From positions 1-63,516 of the forward strand of contig JBFKQC010000012.1 in the NCBI GenBank assembly GCA_041627895.1: a stretch of DNA of 63,516 nucleotides, given 5' to 3'. Below the pieces are notes generated by a model. That model saw only the letters and a program-made list of their open reading frames with translations, had not been told where the DNA came from and searched no databases. The translations under genes and the position numbers were made by a program. Numbering within the stretch: the first letter of the stretch is position 1; each line of letters opens with the position of its first letter. The DNA is from JBFKQC01 sp041627895 (GTDB lineage Bacteria > Pseudomonadota > Alphaproteobacteria > Rhodobacterales > Rhodobacteraceae). This document shows, piece by piece, positions 17,439 to 25,736 of this stretch.

Positions 17439-18523
17439 GCCCGCGCGTCCTTGAACCCGCGCACGGCATGCGCCACGCGGCGGCACGAGGCTTCGTCGCC
17501 CACCGTGATCCGCAGGCAGTGCGGCAGCTTGTAGCTCGCCACCTGCCGCACGATGATGCCGGCCTCCTTCAGCCAGGCGTCGCAGGCCGTGGCCTCGGCC
17601 TCGTCGGCAAAGCGGGCGAGGATGAAGTTGGCGCAGGACGTATCCGACGGCACCCCCGTTTCGGCCAGTGCATCGGCCAGCCAGGCGCGCATCCGCCGGT
17701 TCTCGGCCAGGCACTTCTCGGCATAGTTGCGGTCGCGCATCGCCGCCTCCGCGGCGTCGAGCTGGCCCCGGCTCAGGTTGAACGGCCCGCGCACCCGGTT
17801 CAGCACGTCGACGATCTCGCGCGGGCCATAGCCCCAGCCGATGCGCAGCCCGCCAAGCCCGTAGAGCTTGGAAAAGGTGCGCGTCATGAAGACGTTGCCG
17901 CGGCGCCCGATCAGCGACACGCCACCGTCATAGCCGTCGACGAACTCGGCATAGGCCCCGTCGAGCACCAGAAGCGCGCCATCGGGCAGCCCGTCGGCCA
18001 GCCGTGCCAATTCGTTGCCGCCGATCATCGTGCCGGTGGGGTTGTTCGGGTTGGCGACGTAGACAATGCGCGTCCGGTCCGTCGCCGCGGCCAGCAGCGC
18101 GTCGACATCCGTCACCCGCTCGCGCTCTTTCACCTCGACCGGGGTGGCGCCGGCGGCATGGGCGACGATCCGGTAGATGCCGAAACCATGCTCGGTGAAC
18201 ATCACTTCGTCGCCCGGACCCGCATAACACTGCGCCAGCAGGTGCAGGATTTCGTCCGATCCGACCCCGCAGATGATCCGGTCGGGGTCGAGCCCGTGCA
18301 CCTCGCCGATCGCCGCACGCAGGCGCGCGTGGTCGGTCGGTGGATAGCGGTGCAACTGATGCGCCGCCCGCTGATAGGCCTCGACGGCCCTAGGCGAGGG
18401 GCCGAACGGGTTTTCGTTGGAACTGAGCTTGACCACGTCGTCCCGCCCGGGCAGCGCCGACTGCCCGCCCACGTAGGGCGCGATCTCCAGGATGCCGGGC
18501 TGCGGCGCGATTGTGGCGGTCAT
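17435..18523 (-). CDS. hisC: Histidinol-phosphate / aromatic aminotransferase
   Basis: A 362-residue class I/II PLP-dependent aminotransferase. The substrate loop SSNENPFGPSP, the ANPNNPTGTMI motif, the PLP lysine in TFSKLYGLGGLRIGWGYG and the C-terminal arginine (LRITVGDE) are present. In histidine biosynthesis it transaminates imidazole acetol phosphate; linkage to tyrC suggests it also serves tyrosine/phenylalanine synthesis. It is the first gene of the three-gene operon with tyrC and the extensin-like gene. The start is ATG at 18523. Confidence 0.94.
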   Translation of the reverse strand: MTATIAPQPGILEIAPYVGGQSALPGRDDVVKLSSNENPFGPSPRAVEAYQRAAHQLHRYPPTDHARLRAAIGEVHGLDPDRIICGVGSDEILHLLAQCYAGPGDEVMFTEHGFGIYRIVAHAAGATPVEVKERERVTDVDALLAAATDRTRIVYVANPNNPTGTMIGGNELARLADGLPDGALLVLDGAYAEFVDGYDGGVSLIGRRGNVFMTRTFSKLYGLGGLRIGWGYGPREIVDVLNRVRGPFNLSRGQLDAAEAAMRDRNYAEKCLAENRRMRAWLADALAETGVPSDTSCANFILARFADEAEATACDAWLKEAGIIVRQVASYKLPHCLRITVGDEASCRRVAHAVRGFKDARA

Positions 18524-18687
18524 GGGCAGGGTCCGTTCCGTTTCCGGCCCCTAATAACGACCGGCCCGGCCAGTGACCAGACCGGGTGTCGACGCCTCAC
18601 CTGCCGCGCGCCGGCCGCCGGTCCGTCAGCGCCATCGGCCCGCCCGGCACCACGAAGACCAGGCGGATGGCCTGGACCGAGGCGATC

Positions 18688-18707
18688 CCGGGGAAACACT
18701 TCCCCGG
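18688..18707. other. Perfect hairpin between rpsD and hisC
   Basis: An 8-bp stem CCGGGGAA / TTCCCCGG closes a four-base loop (18696-18699). It lies beyond the rpsD terminator and upstream of hisC. It lacks a U tract and could be a second, weaker stop or a structured hisC leader; I cannot tell which. Confidence 0.5.
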
Positions 18708-18713
18708 CAACCG

Positions 18714-18748
18714 AAAAGGCCCGCCGCGGTAATCCGTCGACGGGCCTT
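18714..18748 (-). terminator. Intrinsic terminator of rpsD
   Basis: Read on the minus strand, an 8-bp stem AAGGCCCG (18748-18741) and CGGGCCTT (18723-18716) is followed by further U residues, making a TTTT run at 18717-18714. It lies 39 bases after the rpsD stop codon. This is the classical rho-independent layout. Confidence 0.8.
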
Positions 18749-18786
18749 CGTGCAGAAGCGGGGAGTGAGACCGCTTATCTCTCGGC

Positions 18787-19407
18787 TTAGTTCTTGGCGT
18801 AGTATTCCACGACCAGGTTCGGCTCCATCATCACCGGATAGGGCACGTCACCCAGGCCGGGCGTGCGCACGAAGGTCGCGGTCATCTTCGAGTGATCAAC
18901 GTCCAGGTAATCCGGCACGTCGCGCTCGGCCAGTTGCACGGCTTCCAGCACAACGGCGAGCTGCTTCGAGCGGTCGCGCACCTCGATCACGTCGCCTTCC
19001 TTGACGCGGTAGCTGGGGATGTTGACCCGGCGGCCGTTCACACGCACGTGGCCGTGGTTCACGAACTGGCGCGCGGCAAAGACGGTGGGCACGAACTTGG
19101 CGCGGTAGACCACCGCGTCCAGGCGGCGCTCGAGCAGGCCGATCAGGTTCTCGCCGGTATCGCCCTTCACACGGGCAGCCTCGGCATAGATGCGCTTGAA
19201 CTGCTTCTCGGTCATGTCACCGTAATAGCCCTTCAGCTTCTGCTTGGCGCGAAGCTGCAGGCCGAAATCCGACATCTTGCCCTTGCGGCGCTGGCCGTGC
19301 TGGCCGGGACCGTATTCGCGGCGGTTGACCGGGGATTTCGGGCGACCCCAGATGTTTTCGCCCATCCGGCGGTCGATCTTGTACTTGGCAGAGGTGCGTT
19401 TGGTCAC
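18787..19407 (-). CDS. rpsD: 30S ribosomal protein S4
   Basis: Primary 16S rRNA-binding protein of the small subunit, 206 residues. The N-terminus (MTKRTSAKYKIDRRMGENIW) and the S4 RNA-binding domain (about residues 95-160, with RQFVNHGHVRVNGRRVNIPS) are textbook. The start is GTG at 19407 behind AAGGAGATC. It is a stand-alone gene, as usual in alphaproteobacteria, ended by a good intrinsic terminator. The 206-base upstream region contains a GACCCGG/CCGGGTC hairpin that may be the end of the preceding gene or part of the leader. Confidence 0.98.
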   Translation of the reverse strand: MTKRTSAKYKIDRRMGENIWGRPKSPVNRREYGPGQHGQRRKGKMSDFGLQLRAKQKLKGYYGDMTEKQFKRIYAEAARVKGDTGENLIGLLERRLDAVVYRAKFVPTVFAARQFVNHGHVRVNGRRVNIPSYRVKEGDVIEVRDRSKQLAVVLEAVQLAERDVPDYLDVDHSKMTATFVRTPGLGDVPYPVMMEPNLVVEYYAKN

Positions 19408-19530
19408 CGTCTGATCTCCTTCCTGTGCGCCGCCTGGCGGCGGCTATGAAGGGCGTTGTCCTCTGGCCTGGTCCGGTCGTCCGGGGCCCGACAGGCATCC
19501 CCTTGCGGGGGCCACCAACACCAAATGAAT

Positions 19531-19553
19531 GACCCGGCCTCATCGACCGGGTC
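19531..19553. terminator. Stem-loop between the Hint-domain gene and rpsD
   Basis: A 7-bp stem GACCCGG (19531-19537) and CCGGGTC (19547-19553) lies between two minus-strand genes. A 12-base palindrome TGACCCGGGTCA (19605-19616) also overlaps the Hint gene stop codon. Either could end the Hint transcript; neither has a U tract. Confidence 0.35.
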
Positions 19554-19613
19554 GGACGCGCTTATACAGCGCGAGCGGACCGAGTCAATGGGCCCAAGCC
19601 GGTGTGACCCGGG

Positions 19614-20687
19614 TCAATGAAGCCCGCCGCCGCGATATTGCAGGATCGCCGCCTCTGCTGTGCTCAGAAGCCGCCGGCTGAACGCGCCATAGACGCTGGC
19701 ATCGCGGTCGAGACCGGGCACCCGCTCCAGCAGGCTACCGCGCTGGTCCGGGTCGACCGCTTCCAGCGAGGTGCTGGCCGGGTGGAAGCTTTCGCATTCG
19801 ACCCCGTTGGCAAACACGATCTGGTGCCGGTCCAGCAGCAGGTGCACGTAGGTGACGTGCACCGAACGGCGGTCCACCGTTACCGAGCGGTCGTTGACCA
19901 GGTCCTTCGCCGCGACCAGAACCTCGGGTGTGCCGAACAGCGCATCCGCCAGCGCACCCGTCAGCAGCACCCGGTGGCGCGGCGAAACCAGCAGGTCGCC
20001 ATCCGGCATGTCCGCGCCCAGCGCGCCCGCCCGGATCCGGACCGGCCTGAGTTCCGGCATCGCGAACAGCCGCGCACCCGACATCCGGCGCCAGCCGATC
20101 CAGCGCACCGGCTGCGGCCCGTCATCCTTGGTCAGAATCACGTCGTCCTCGCGCAACTCGTGCACGGGTTTCGCGCCGTCCGGCGTCGCGATCCGGGTCT
20201 CGGGGGTGAAACAGATCACTTCGGGCGCGGCGTCGCCCGAGCGGTTCGCCTGGATCGTGCGGCCGGTGACATGCGTCACCCACAGGTCGCGGTCCGGCAA
20301 CGGCACCTCGTCAAGAAACATCACCAGCGGCTGCGCCAGCCGCGGCAGTTCGATCAGCGTCGCCGTGTAGGACCGCAGCCCGTCGGTCACCGCAAATCCG
20401 CTTTCCAGCACCGGGTCGTCGGCGTCGCGAACGCGGCCCGCCCGATCCTCGTCGATCGCCCTGTGAACCAGCCGCCGCACCATGCGTGCGGCATGCCGCC
20501 TGATGCGCACCGTCTCCTCTGCCTGGCCGAGAACCAGGATGTCGCCGGGGCCGTCGACCCGCGTCGCGCGTCCGTGCCAGCGCCAGACCGCGCCCGGCTC
20601 GATCGCGCCGACCTGCGCTGCCGCCAGCCCGTCCAGTTCCGTCTGCGACCAAGAGATGACAAACGTGCCACGATAGCCCGTCATCAT
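19614..20687 (-). CDS. Hint-domain (hedgehog/intein-fold) protein
   Basis: A 357-residue protein. The middle part begins with CFTPETRIATPDGAKPVHEL, the start of the Hint_2-type domain widespread in Rhodobacteraceae, and includes the later block LLVSPRHRVLLTG, which matches the usual SPxHR motif. The family includes self-splicing and self-cleaving proteins, but here the region after the Hint domain (ESFHPASTSLEAVDPDQRGSL) has no obvious intein C-terminal HN+C/S/T, so cleavage is uncertain. No signal peptide is evident. Start chosen at 20687 (MMTGYRGTFVISWSQTE); ATG at 20684 is equally possible. Function unknown. Confidence 0.82.
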   Translation of the reverse strand: MMTGYRGTFVISWSQTELDGLAAAQVGAIEPGAVWRWHGRATRVDGPGDILVLGQAEETVRIRRHAARMVRRLVHRAIDEDRAGRVRDADDPVLESGFAVTDGLRSYTATLIELPRLAQPLVMFLDEVPLPDRDLWVTHVTGRTIQANRSGDAAPEVICFTPETRIATPDGAKPVHELREDDVILTKDDGPQPVRWIGWRRMSGARLFAMPELRPVRIRAGALGADMPDGDLLVSPRHRVLLTGALADALFGTPEVLVAAKDLVNDRSVTVDRRSVHVTYVHLLLDRHQIVFANGVECESFHPASTSLEAVDPDQRGSLLERVPGLDRDASVYGAFSRRLLSTAEAAILQYRGGGLH

Positions 20688-20913
20688 GCCTGTATGCCTG
20701 CCGTTTTGTTCTTTTATTAAGAAACAGTTAACACGGCAGGCGCGGATTGAGAAGAGTCTGTGGATAATTCCTGCCGCCACGGCAACCGGGCGTGGCGCGG
20801 CCGCACCGCAGGCCGGGGTGTGAATGGTCAGTGCGTCGTCCAGCGATTCCGGGTGCTTGCAGCGACGCGGCCAGACATTTTGCGCCGCGGCGCGCAGTCC
20901 GCCCTGTGGCCGG

Positions 20914-23175
20914 TCAGCCGCACTTGGAATAGCCGCAATTCAGGCAGGTCATGCAGCCTTCGATCATCTGCATCTCGAAGCTGCCGCAGGATGCGCAGGA
21001 CGCCCCGCGCGGGCCGCCCAGGTTCACCACCTCGGCGCGCGGGTCGGATTTCAGCCCCATCCCCTCGCCGTCGATGAACCCGATCGCGATCAGGTGCCGC
21101 TCGATCACCCCGCCGATCGCGGCGAGGATCGAGGGCACGTACTTGCCCTGCATCCAGGCGCCGCCGCGCGGGTCGAACACCGCCTTCAGCTCCTCGACGA
21201 CGAAACTCACGTCGCCGCCGCGCCGGAACACCGCCGAGATCATCCGCGTCAGCGCCACGGTCCAGGCGAAATGCTCCATGTTCTTCGAGTTGATGAACAC
21301 CTCGAACGGACGCCGCCGCCCGCCGACGACGATGTCGTTGATGGTGATGTAGATCGCGTGCTCGCTGTCGGGCCATTTCAGCTTGTAGGTGTTGCCCTCC
21401 AGCGCCTGCGGCCGGTCCAGCGGCTCGGAGATGTAGACGACGTCGGCGCCGCGGTCGGCCTGCGGTTCGGCCTCGCTTTTCTCGGAGACGCTAAGAACCG
21501 ACCCCGTCACCTCGTTCGGCCGGTACGTCGTGCAGCCCTTGCAGCCGGTCTCGTAGGCTTGCGCATAGACGTCCTTGAACGCCTCGAACGAGATGTCCTC
21601 GGGCACGTTGATCGTCTTCGAGATCGAGCTGTCGATCCATGTCTGCGCCGCCGCCTGCATCCTGACGTGATCCAGCGGCGCCAGCGTCTGGGCGTTGACG
21701 AAGTACTCCGGCAAGTCCTTGTCGCCGAATTGCTCGCGCCACTGGGCGACCGCATAGTCCACGACCTCTTCCTCGGTCTTGGTGCCGTCCTTCTGCAACA
21801 CCTTGCGGGTGTAGCCGTAGGCAAAGACCGGCTCGATCCCGGAACTGACGTTGCCGGCATAGAGGCTGATCGTCCCGGTGGGCGCGATCGAGGTCAGAAG
21901 CGCGTTGCGGATGCCATGCTTCGCGATCGCCTTGCGGACGTCGGCATCCATGTGCCGCAGCGAACCGCTGGCCAGGAACTTTTCGGTGTCGAACAACGGG
22001 AAGGCACCCTTTTCCCCGGCAATCCTCGCCGACGCCAGATAGGCGGCGCGGGCGATCGCGTGCAGCCATTGCTCGGTCTGACGCGCCGCCTCCTCCGAGC
22101 CGTAGGTCAGCCCGCACATGATCAGCGCATCCGCCAGCCCGGTCACGCCCAGCCCGATCCGCCGCTTGGTGCGCGCCTCTTCGGCCTGCTGCGGCAGCGG
22201 AAAGCGCGATGCGTCGATGACGTTGTCCATCATCCGCACCGCCGTGGCCACCAGATCGGCCAGCGCCGCCTCGTCGATGCCGGCGCCCTCGTCGAACGGC
22301 CGCTCCACCAGCCGCGCCAGGTTGATGGACCCCAGAAGGCAGGCGCCGTAGGGCGGCAACGGCTGCTCGCCGCAGGGATTGGTCGCGCTGATCGTCTCGG
22401 CATAGGCGAGGTTGTTCATCGCGTTGATCCGGTCGATGAAGATCACGCCCGGTTCCGCATAATCGTAGGTCGCGCGCATGATCCGGTTCCAGAGATCGCG
22501 CGCCTGCACCGTGTGATAGACCCGGCCCCCGAACACCAGATCCCACGAACCGTCCGCCTTCACCGCCTCCATGAAGGCATCCGTGACCAGCACCGAGACG
22601 TTGAAGTTGCGCAGCCTTGCGGGGTCGGACTTCGCCGAGATGAACGCCTCGATATCCGGGTGATCGCAGCGCATCGTGGCCATCATCGCGCCGCGGCGGC
22701 TGCCGGCGGACATGATCGTGCGGCACATCGCGTCCCAGACATCCATGAAGGAAAGCGGGCCGCTGGCATCCGCCGCCACACCGCTGACCGCCGCGCCCTT
22801 GGGCCGGATCGTCGAAAAGTCATAGCCGATGCCGCCGCCCTGCTGCATGGTCAGCGCGGCCTCTTTCAGCGCGTCGAAGATGCCGCCCATCGAATCGGGG
22901 ATCGTGCCCATCACGAAGCAGTTGAACAGGGTCACCGAGCGGTCGGTGCCCGCCCCGGCGGTGATCCGGCCGGCGGGCAGGAACCGGAAATTCTCGAGCG
23001 CGGCATAGAATTCGTGCTCCCAGGCCGCGGGATCGTCCTCGACCGCGGCCATCGCCCGCGCGATCCGGCGCCAGGTATCCTCGACCGTGGCATCGACCGG
23101 CGTGCCGTCGGCCTGTTTCAGGCGGTATTTCATGTCCCAGATCTGTTCGGCGATCGGCGCGGAGAAACGGGTCAT
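20914..23175 (-). CDS. nrdJ: Class II (adenosylcobalamin-dependent) ribonucleotide reductase
   Basis: Makes deoxyribonucleotides using coenzyme B12, so it works with or without oxygen. The 753-residue protein starts MTRFSAPIAEQIWDMKYRLK at 23175 behind AAAGGTGA. The active-site motif NPCGEQ lies at residues 266-271 (thiyl-radical cysteine 268), with GGGIGYDFSTIRPKGA upstream. The C-terminus has a TSCPD-type domain and a cysteine cluster (CASCGS ... CMTCLNCGYSKC) for redox transfer or zinc. A longer frame to 23244 lacks a ribosome binding site. No B12-riboswitch box was found upstream. Confidence 0.96.
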   Translation of the reverse strand: MTRFSAPIAEQIWDMKYRLKQADGTPVDATVEDTWRRIARAMAAVEDDPAAWEHEFYAALENFRFLPAGRITAGAGTDRSVTLFNCFVMGTIPDSMGGIFDALKEAALTMQQGGGIGYDFSTIRPKGAAVSGVAADASGPLSFMDVWDAMCRTIMSAGSRRGAMMATMRCDHPDIEAFISAKSDPARLRNFNVSVLVTDAFMEAVKADGSWDLVFGGRVYHTVQARDLWNRIMRATYDYAEPGVIFIDRINAMNNLAYAETISATNPCGEQPLPPYGACLLGSINLARLVERPFDEGAGIDEAALADLVATAVRMMDNVIDASRFPLPQQAEEARTKRRIGLGVTGLADALIMCGLTYGSEEAARQTEQWLHAIARAAYLASARIAGEKGAFPLFDTEKFLASGSLRHMDADVRKAIAKHGIRNALLTSIAPTGTISLYAGNVSSGIEPVFAYGYTRKVLQKDGTKTEEEVVDYAVAQWREQFGDKDLPEYFVNAQTLAPLDHVRMQAAAQTWIDSSISKTINVPEDISFEAFKDVYAQAYETGCKGCTTYRPNEVTGSVLSVSEKSEAEPQADRGADVVYISEPLDRPQALEGNTYKLKWPDSEHAIYITINDIVVGGRRRPFEVFINSKNMEHFAWTVALTRMISAVFRRGGDVSFVVEELKAVFDPRGGAWMQGKYVPSILAAIGGVIERHLIAIGFIDGEGMGLKSDPRAEVVNLGGPRGASCASCGSFEMQMIEGCMTCLNCGYSKCG

Positions 23176-23201
23176 GGTCACCTTTCCGGATCGGGCCAGA
23201 G

Positions 23202-23238
23202 AGCTATCATAGCTAGTCTGAGCGCACGGGACGGTCAA
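23202..23238 (-). promoter_or_regulatory. Possible nrdJ promoter with a 13-base palindrome
   Basis: The palindrome AGCTATCATAGCT (23202-23214) lies 27 bases before the nrdJ start and contains, on the minus strand, a good -10 hexamer TATGAT (23211-23206). A -35-like TTGACC occurs at 23238-23233, but its spacing is 21 bases to TATGAT and 17 to the poorer TAGCTA. The palindrome could be a repressor site. This is inference from pattern only. Confidence 0.35.
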
Positions 23239-23334
23239 AGCCAATCACCGGCGGGGCGGAACTTCGCCGCAGGCTGTGGCAGAATCGTCCGAAGGTGTGT
23301 AGTCTACTATATGTGGGGCGAAAAAGTCGAGATC

Positions 23335-23757
23335 ATGCTGCATCTGGTCAAACTCAGTGTCGGAACCGAAAGCGTCGACAGCCTAGAGCGCTGGCAGAGG
23401 ACCGCTGCGGCCAAGGGCCCCGACGGGTTGCCGCGGCACGTCACCCGGATGTGGCCGAAGCGCGAGGCCGAGGTGCTGGCGGGGGGCAGTATCTATTGGG
23501 TGATCAGGGGCGTGACGCTTTGCCGCCAGCGGATCGTGCGACTGGACGAGGTGACCGGACGCGACGGCATCCGCCGCTGCGCCATCGTGCTGGAGCCGAA
23601 GCTGGTGCGCGTCGCCGCAACACCGCGGCGGCCGTTCCAGGGCTGGCGCTATCTCGACCCGGCCGACGCCCCGCGCGACCTGCGCGAGCGCCGCGCGGAC
23701 GAGGACGCGCTGCCGCCGGGGCTAAGCACGGCGCTTGCCGAGATTGGCGTGCTGTAG
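23335..23757 (+). CDS. DUF1489 family protein
   Basis: A 140-residue protein, MLHLVKLSVGTESVDSLERW, with the diagnostic block RHVTRMWPKREAEVLAGGS and the PRRPFQGWRYLDPADAPRDL C-terminus. DUF1489 is a conserved alphaproteobacterial family of unknown function. It is divergent from nrdJ (159 bases between starts). ATG at 23335 fits the family start; an in-frame ATG at 23311 would add eight residues. The frame remains open far upstream, antisense to nrdJ, which is not real coding. Confidence 0.88.
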   Translation: MLHLVKLSVGTESVDSLERWQRTAAAKGPDGLPRHVTRMWPKREAEVLAGGSIYWVIRGVTLCRQRIVRLDEVTGRDGIRRCAIVLEPKLVRVAATPRRPFQGWRYLDPADAPRDLRERRADEDALPPGLSTALAEIGVL

Positions 23758-23843
23758 CGCCCGGCGGGCGTCGAACTCACACCGGACCGTTAATGGAAGG
23801 CTAACTGAGTGTGGAAGATTTCGCATTTTATTTCAATGCACTA

Positions 23844-23878
23844 CCGGCAATCCGGATATCCGGATAACCGGATTACCG
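23844..23878. repeat. Array of four 8-bp tandem repeats (CCGG + 4)
   Basis: Consecutive octamers CCGGCAAT, CCGGATAT, CCGGATAA and CCGGATTA start at 23844, 23852, 23860 and 23868, and a further CCG follows. The array includes the perfect 14-base palindrome TCCGGATATCCGGA (23851-23864) and can fold as a long hairpin (23845-23855 with 23868-23878, one mismatch). It lies in an unusually AT-rich 195-base gap between the convergent DUF1489 and hisG genes, next to a second small inverted repeat GCATT/AATGC (23823-23839). Confidence 0.85.
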
Positions 23879-23952
23879 TTCTCCGCAACCGGGCGGGCGA
23901 GGTCTGGCGAATCCCCTCCGGCGATTTGCGACGACCCGCAGGACCGGCGGCG

Positions 23953-24642
23953 CTATCCGGCCAGCTTCGCCCGCAACGTCTCGAACGCGCTTGTCTGCGC
24001 CGCACCCCAGTCGGCCTTCAGCGACCGGAACAGCGTCGCCTGGCTTCGATGGATCAGCCCGTCGGACAGGATCTTCAGGTGGTTCGCCGTCAGCGTCGCG
24101 CCGGTCGTGGTGATGTCGGCGATGGCCTCGGCGGTTTCGTTCTTCACCGTGCCCTCGGTCGCGCCCTGGCTGTCGACCAGCACGTAATCGGCTACCTCGT
24201 GCTGGCGCAGGAATTCGCGCACCAGCCGGTGGTACTTGGTGGCGACCCGCAGGCGATGTCCGTGCGCGCGCCGGAACGCGGCCGCCGCCGCGTCCAGATC
24301 GTCCAGCGTGTCGACGTCGACCCAGCATTTCGGCACCGCGATCACCAGATCGGCCCGGCCGAAGCCGAGTTGTGCCAGTTCCGCCACGTCCTGATCCCAA
24401 TGCGCCAGCCGCTCGCGCACCAGATCCGAGCCGGTGACGCCCAGATGGATGCGCCCAGCCTGCAGCTCTCTCGGAATCTCGCCGGCAGACAGCAGCACCA
24501 GTTCGACGCCGTCGGCACCCTCGACCTGGCCGGCATATTCGCGGTCGGACCCCGCCAGCGACAAGCCGACGCCGCGGGCGCCGAACCAGTCGAAGGTCAT
24601 CTGCATCAGCCGGCCCTTGGACGGCACGCCCAGCTTCAGCAT
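23953..24642 (-). CDS. hisG: ATP phosphoribosyltransferase, short-form catalytic subunit
   Basis: First enzyme of histidine biosynthesis, joining ATP and PRPP. At 229 residues it is the short form that lacks the regulatory domain and needs HisZ, which is encoded immediately upstream. The N-terminus LKLGVPSKGRL, the central VTGSDLVRE and the PRPP-binding loop region (EGTVKNETAEAIADITTTG) are visible. Its start at 24642 overlaps the hisZ end by 7 bases, so translation is coupled. It is the last gene of hisS-hisZ-hisG. Confidence 0.96.
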   Translation of the reverse strand: MLKLGVPSKGRLMQMTFDWFGARGVGLSLAGSDREYAGQVEGADGVELVLLSAGEIPRELQAGRIHLGVTGSDLVRERLAHWDQDVAELAQLGFGRADLVIAVPKCWVDVDTLDDLDAAAAAFRRAHGHRLRVATKYHRLVREFLRQHEVADYVLVDSQGATEGTVKNETAEAIADITTTGATLTANHLKILSDGLIHRSQATLFRSLKADWGAAQTSAFETLRAKLAG

Positions 24643-25736
24643 CGCGCAAGTTCCAGCGTCAGGGCTGGGCGCACCACCGCGCCGACCGCGGGCACCGCGC
24701 CCGTCCCGCCCAGCGCGCGGGTCAGCGCGTCGTATCGCCCGCCGGTGGCGACGGGCGGCAACTCGGGCCGGGTCTCGGCATAGAAGCCGAATACGAAGCC
24801 GTCGTAATATTCCATTGTGGTGCGCCCGTAGCTGCCCTCGAAATCCAGCGCCTCGGCATCGACGCCGCGCGCGGCCAGCGCGTCGAGCCGCGCGGCGAGC
24901 CGGTCGACGGCGGGCGCGATGGCGGGCAGTCCGGCCTCGGCCTCGCGCAGGCGGGCGACGGCGGCGGGCGCCTTGACGCGCAGCGACAGGATATCGTTCA
25001 GCAGCGCGGCCTCTTCGGCCGCGATCGGCGAGTCGGCGGCGTCGGCGGCCAGCGCCTCGATGCGGGCGCGGATCTCGGCGGCGCCGCGCAGGCCGATTTG
25101 CGGGGCAGCGCTTGCCAGCACATCCTCGCCCGCCGCGAAACGCCCGAGCAGCGCCAGCCGCTCGGGCGGCTCGGGCCGGTGCCCGCCGAACCGGTCTAGC
25201 AGCGCGCGAAACCGGCGCGGGCGCCAGATGTGACGGGTCAGCGCCGCCTTGCGCCGCTCGTCGGTCGAAAGCCCCGCGACGGCGGCCATCAGGATACCAA
25301 TGTCGCCGGTCGCCGCGCGCAGCGGCAGCCCGGACAGCACGTCCGCGACCAGCGCGAAAACCTCGGCATCCGCCGCCGCCGGATCGCGGCCGTCAAAAAC
25401 CTCGAACCCCACCTGGTCGTATTCCGAAGGCCTGTCGTCGCCCAATTCCTGGGTGCGGAACACCTTGCCGGAATAGGCATAGCGCGCCACCGCGGCCCCG
25501 CCGGCGATATGCAACTGCACCACCGGGACGGTGAAATCCGGGCGCAGCATCAACTCGCCGGTCAGCGGGTCGCGCGTCGTATAGGCACGGGCGCGGATGT
25601 CCTCGCCGTAGAGATCCAGCAGCGTCTCGGCGGGTTGCAGCACCGGCGGATCGACCACCTGCGCCCCGGCCGCCGCAAAACGGTCGAGGATGCGCTGCTG
25701 CTCGGCGTCCAGCGCCGGGTTGGCGGGGCTGGTCAT
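24636..25736 (-). CDS. hisZ: ATP phosphoribosyltransferase regulatory subunit
   Basis: A 366-residue paralogue of histidyl-tRNA synthetase that activates and gives histidine feedback to short-form HisG. It keeps the class II synthetase fold (LRPDFTVPVVQLHIAGG, RYAYSGKVFRTQE, FEGSYGRTTMEYYDGFVFGFYAE, GGRYDALTRALGG) but lacks the anticodon-binding domain. The start ATG at 25736 overlaps the hisS stop (ATGA). Position between its paralogue hisS and its partner hisG suggests coordinated expression of histidine synthesis and tRNA charging. Confidence 0.95.
   Translation of the reverse strand: MTSPANPALDAEQQRILDRFAAAGAQVVDPPVLQPAETLLDLYGEDIRARAYTTRDPLTGELMLRPDFTVPVVQLHIAGGAAVARYAYSGKVFRTQELGDDRPSEYDQVGFEVFDGRDPAAADAEVFALVADVLSGLPLRAATGDIGILMAAVAGLSTDERRKAALTRHIWRPRRFRALLDRFGGHRPEPPERLALLGRFAAGEDVLASAAPQIGLRGAAEIRARIEALAADAADSPIAAEEAALLNDILSLRVKAPAAVARLREAEAGLPAIAPAVDRLAARLDALAARGVDAEALDFEGSYGRTTMEYYDGFVFGFYAETRPELPPVATGGRYDALTRALGGTGAVPAVGAVVRPALTLELARC

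Noticed and set aside
20688..20913. Intrinsic terminator of nrdJ
   Set aside because: A TGCGC/GCGCA stem (20881-20896) exists, but it is followed by A residues, not U, on the minus strand.
20824..23334. Upstream part of a long plus-strand frame running opposite nrdJ into DUF1489
   Set aside because: Only its last 140 codons (from 23335) match a family; the rest is antisense to nrdJ.
23176..23334. Cobalamin riboswitch before nrdJ
   Set aside because: No B12-box (GCCACTG-like) sequence or typical long leader is present in the gap.
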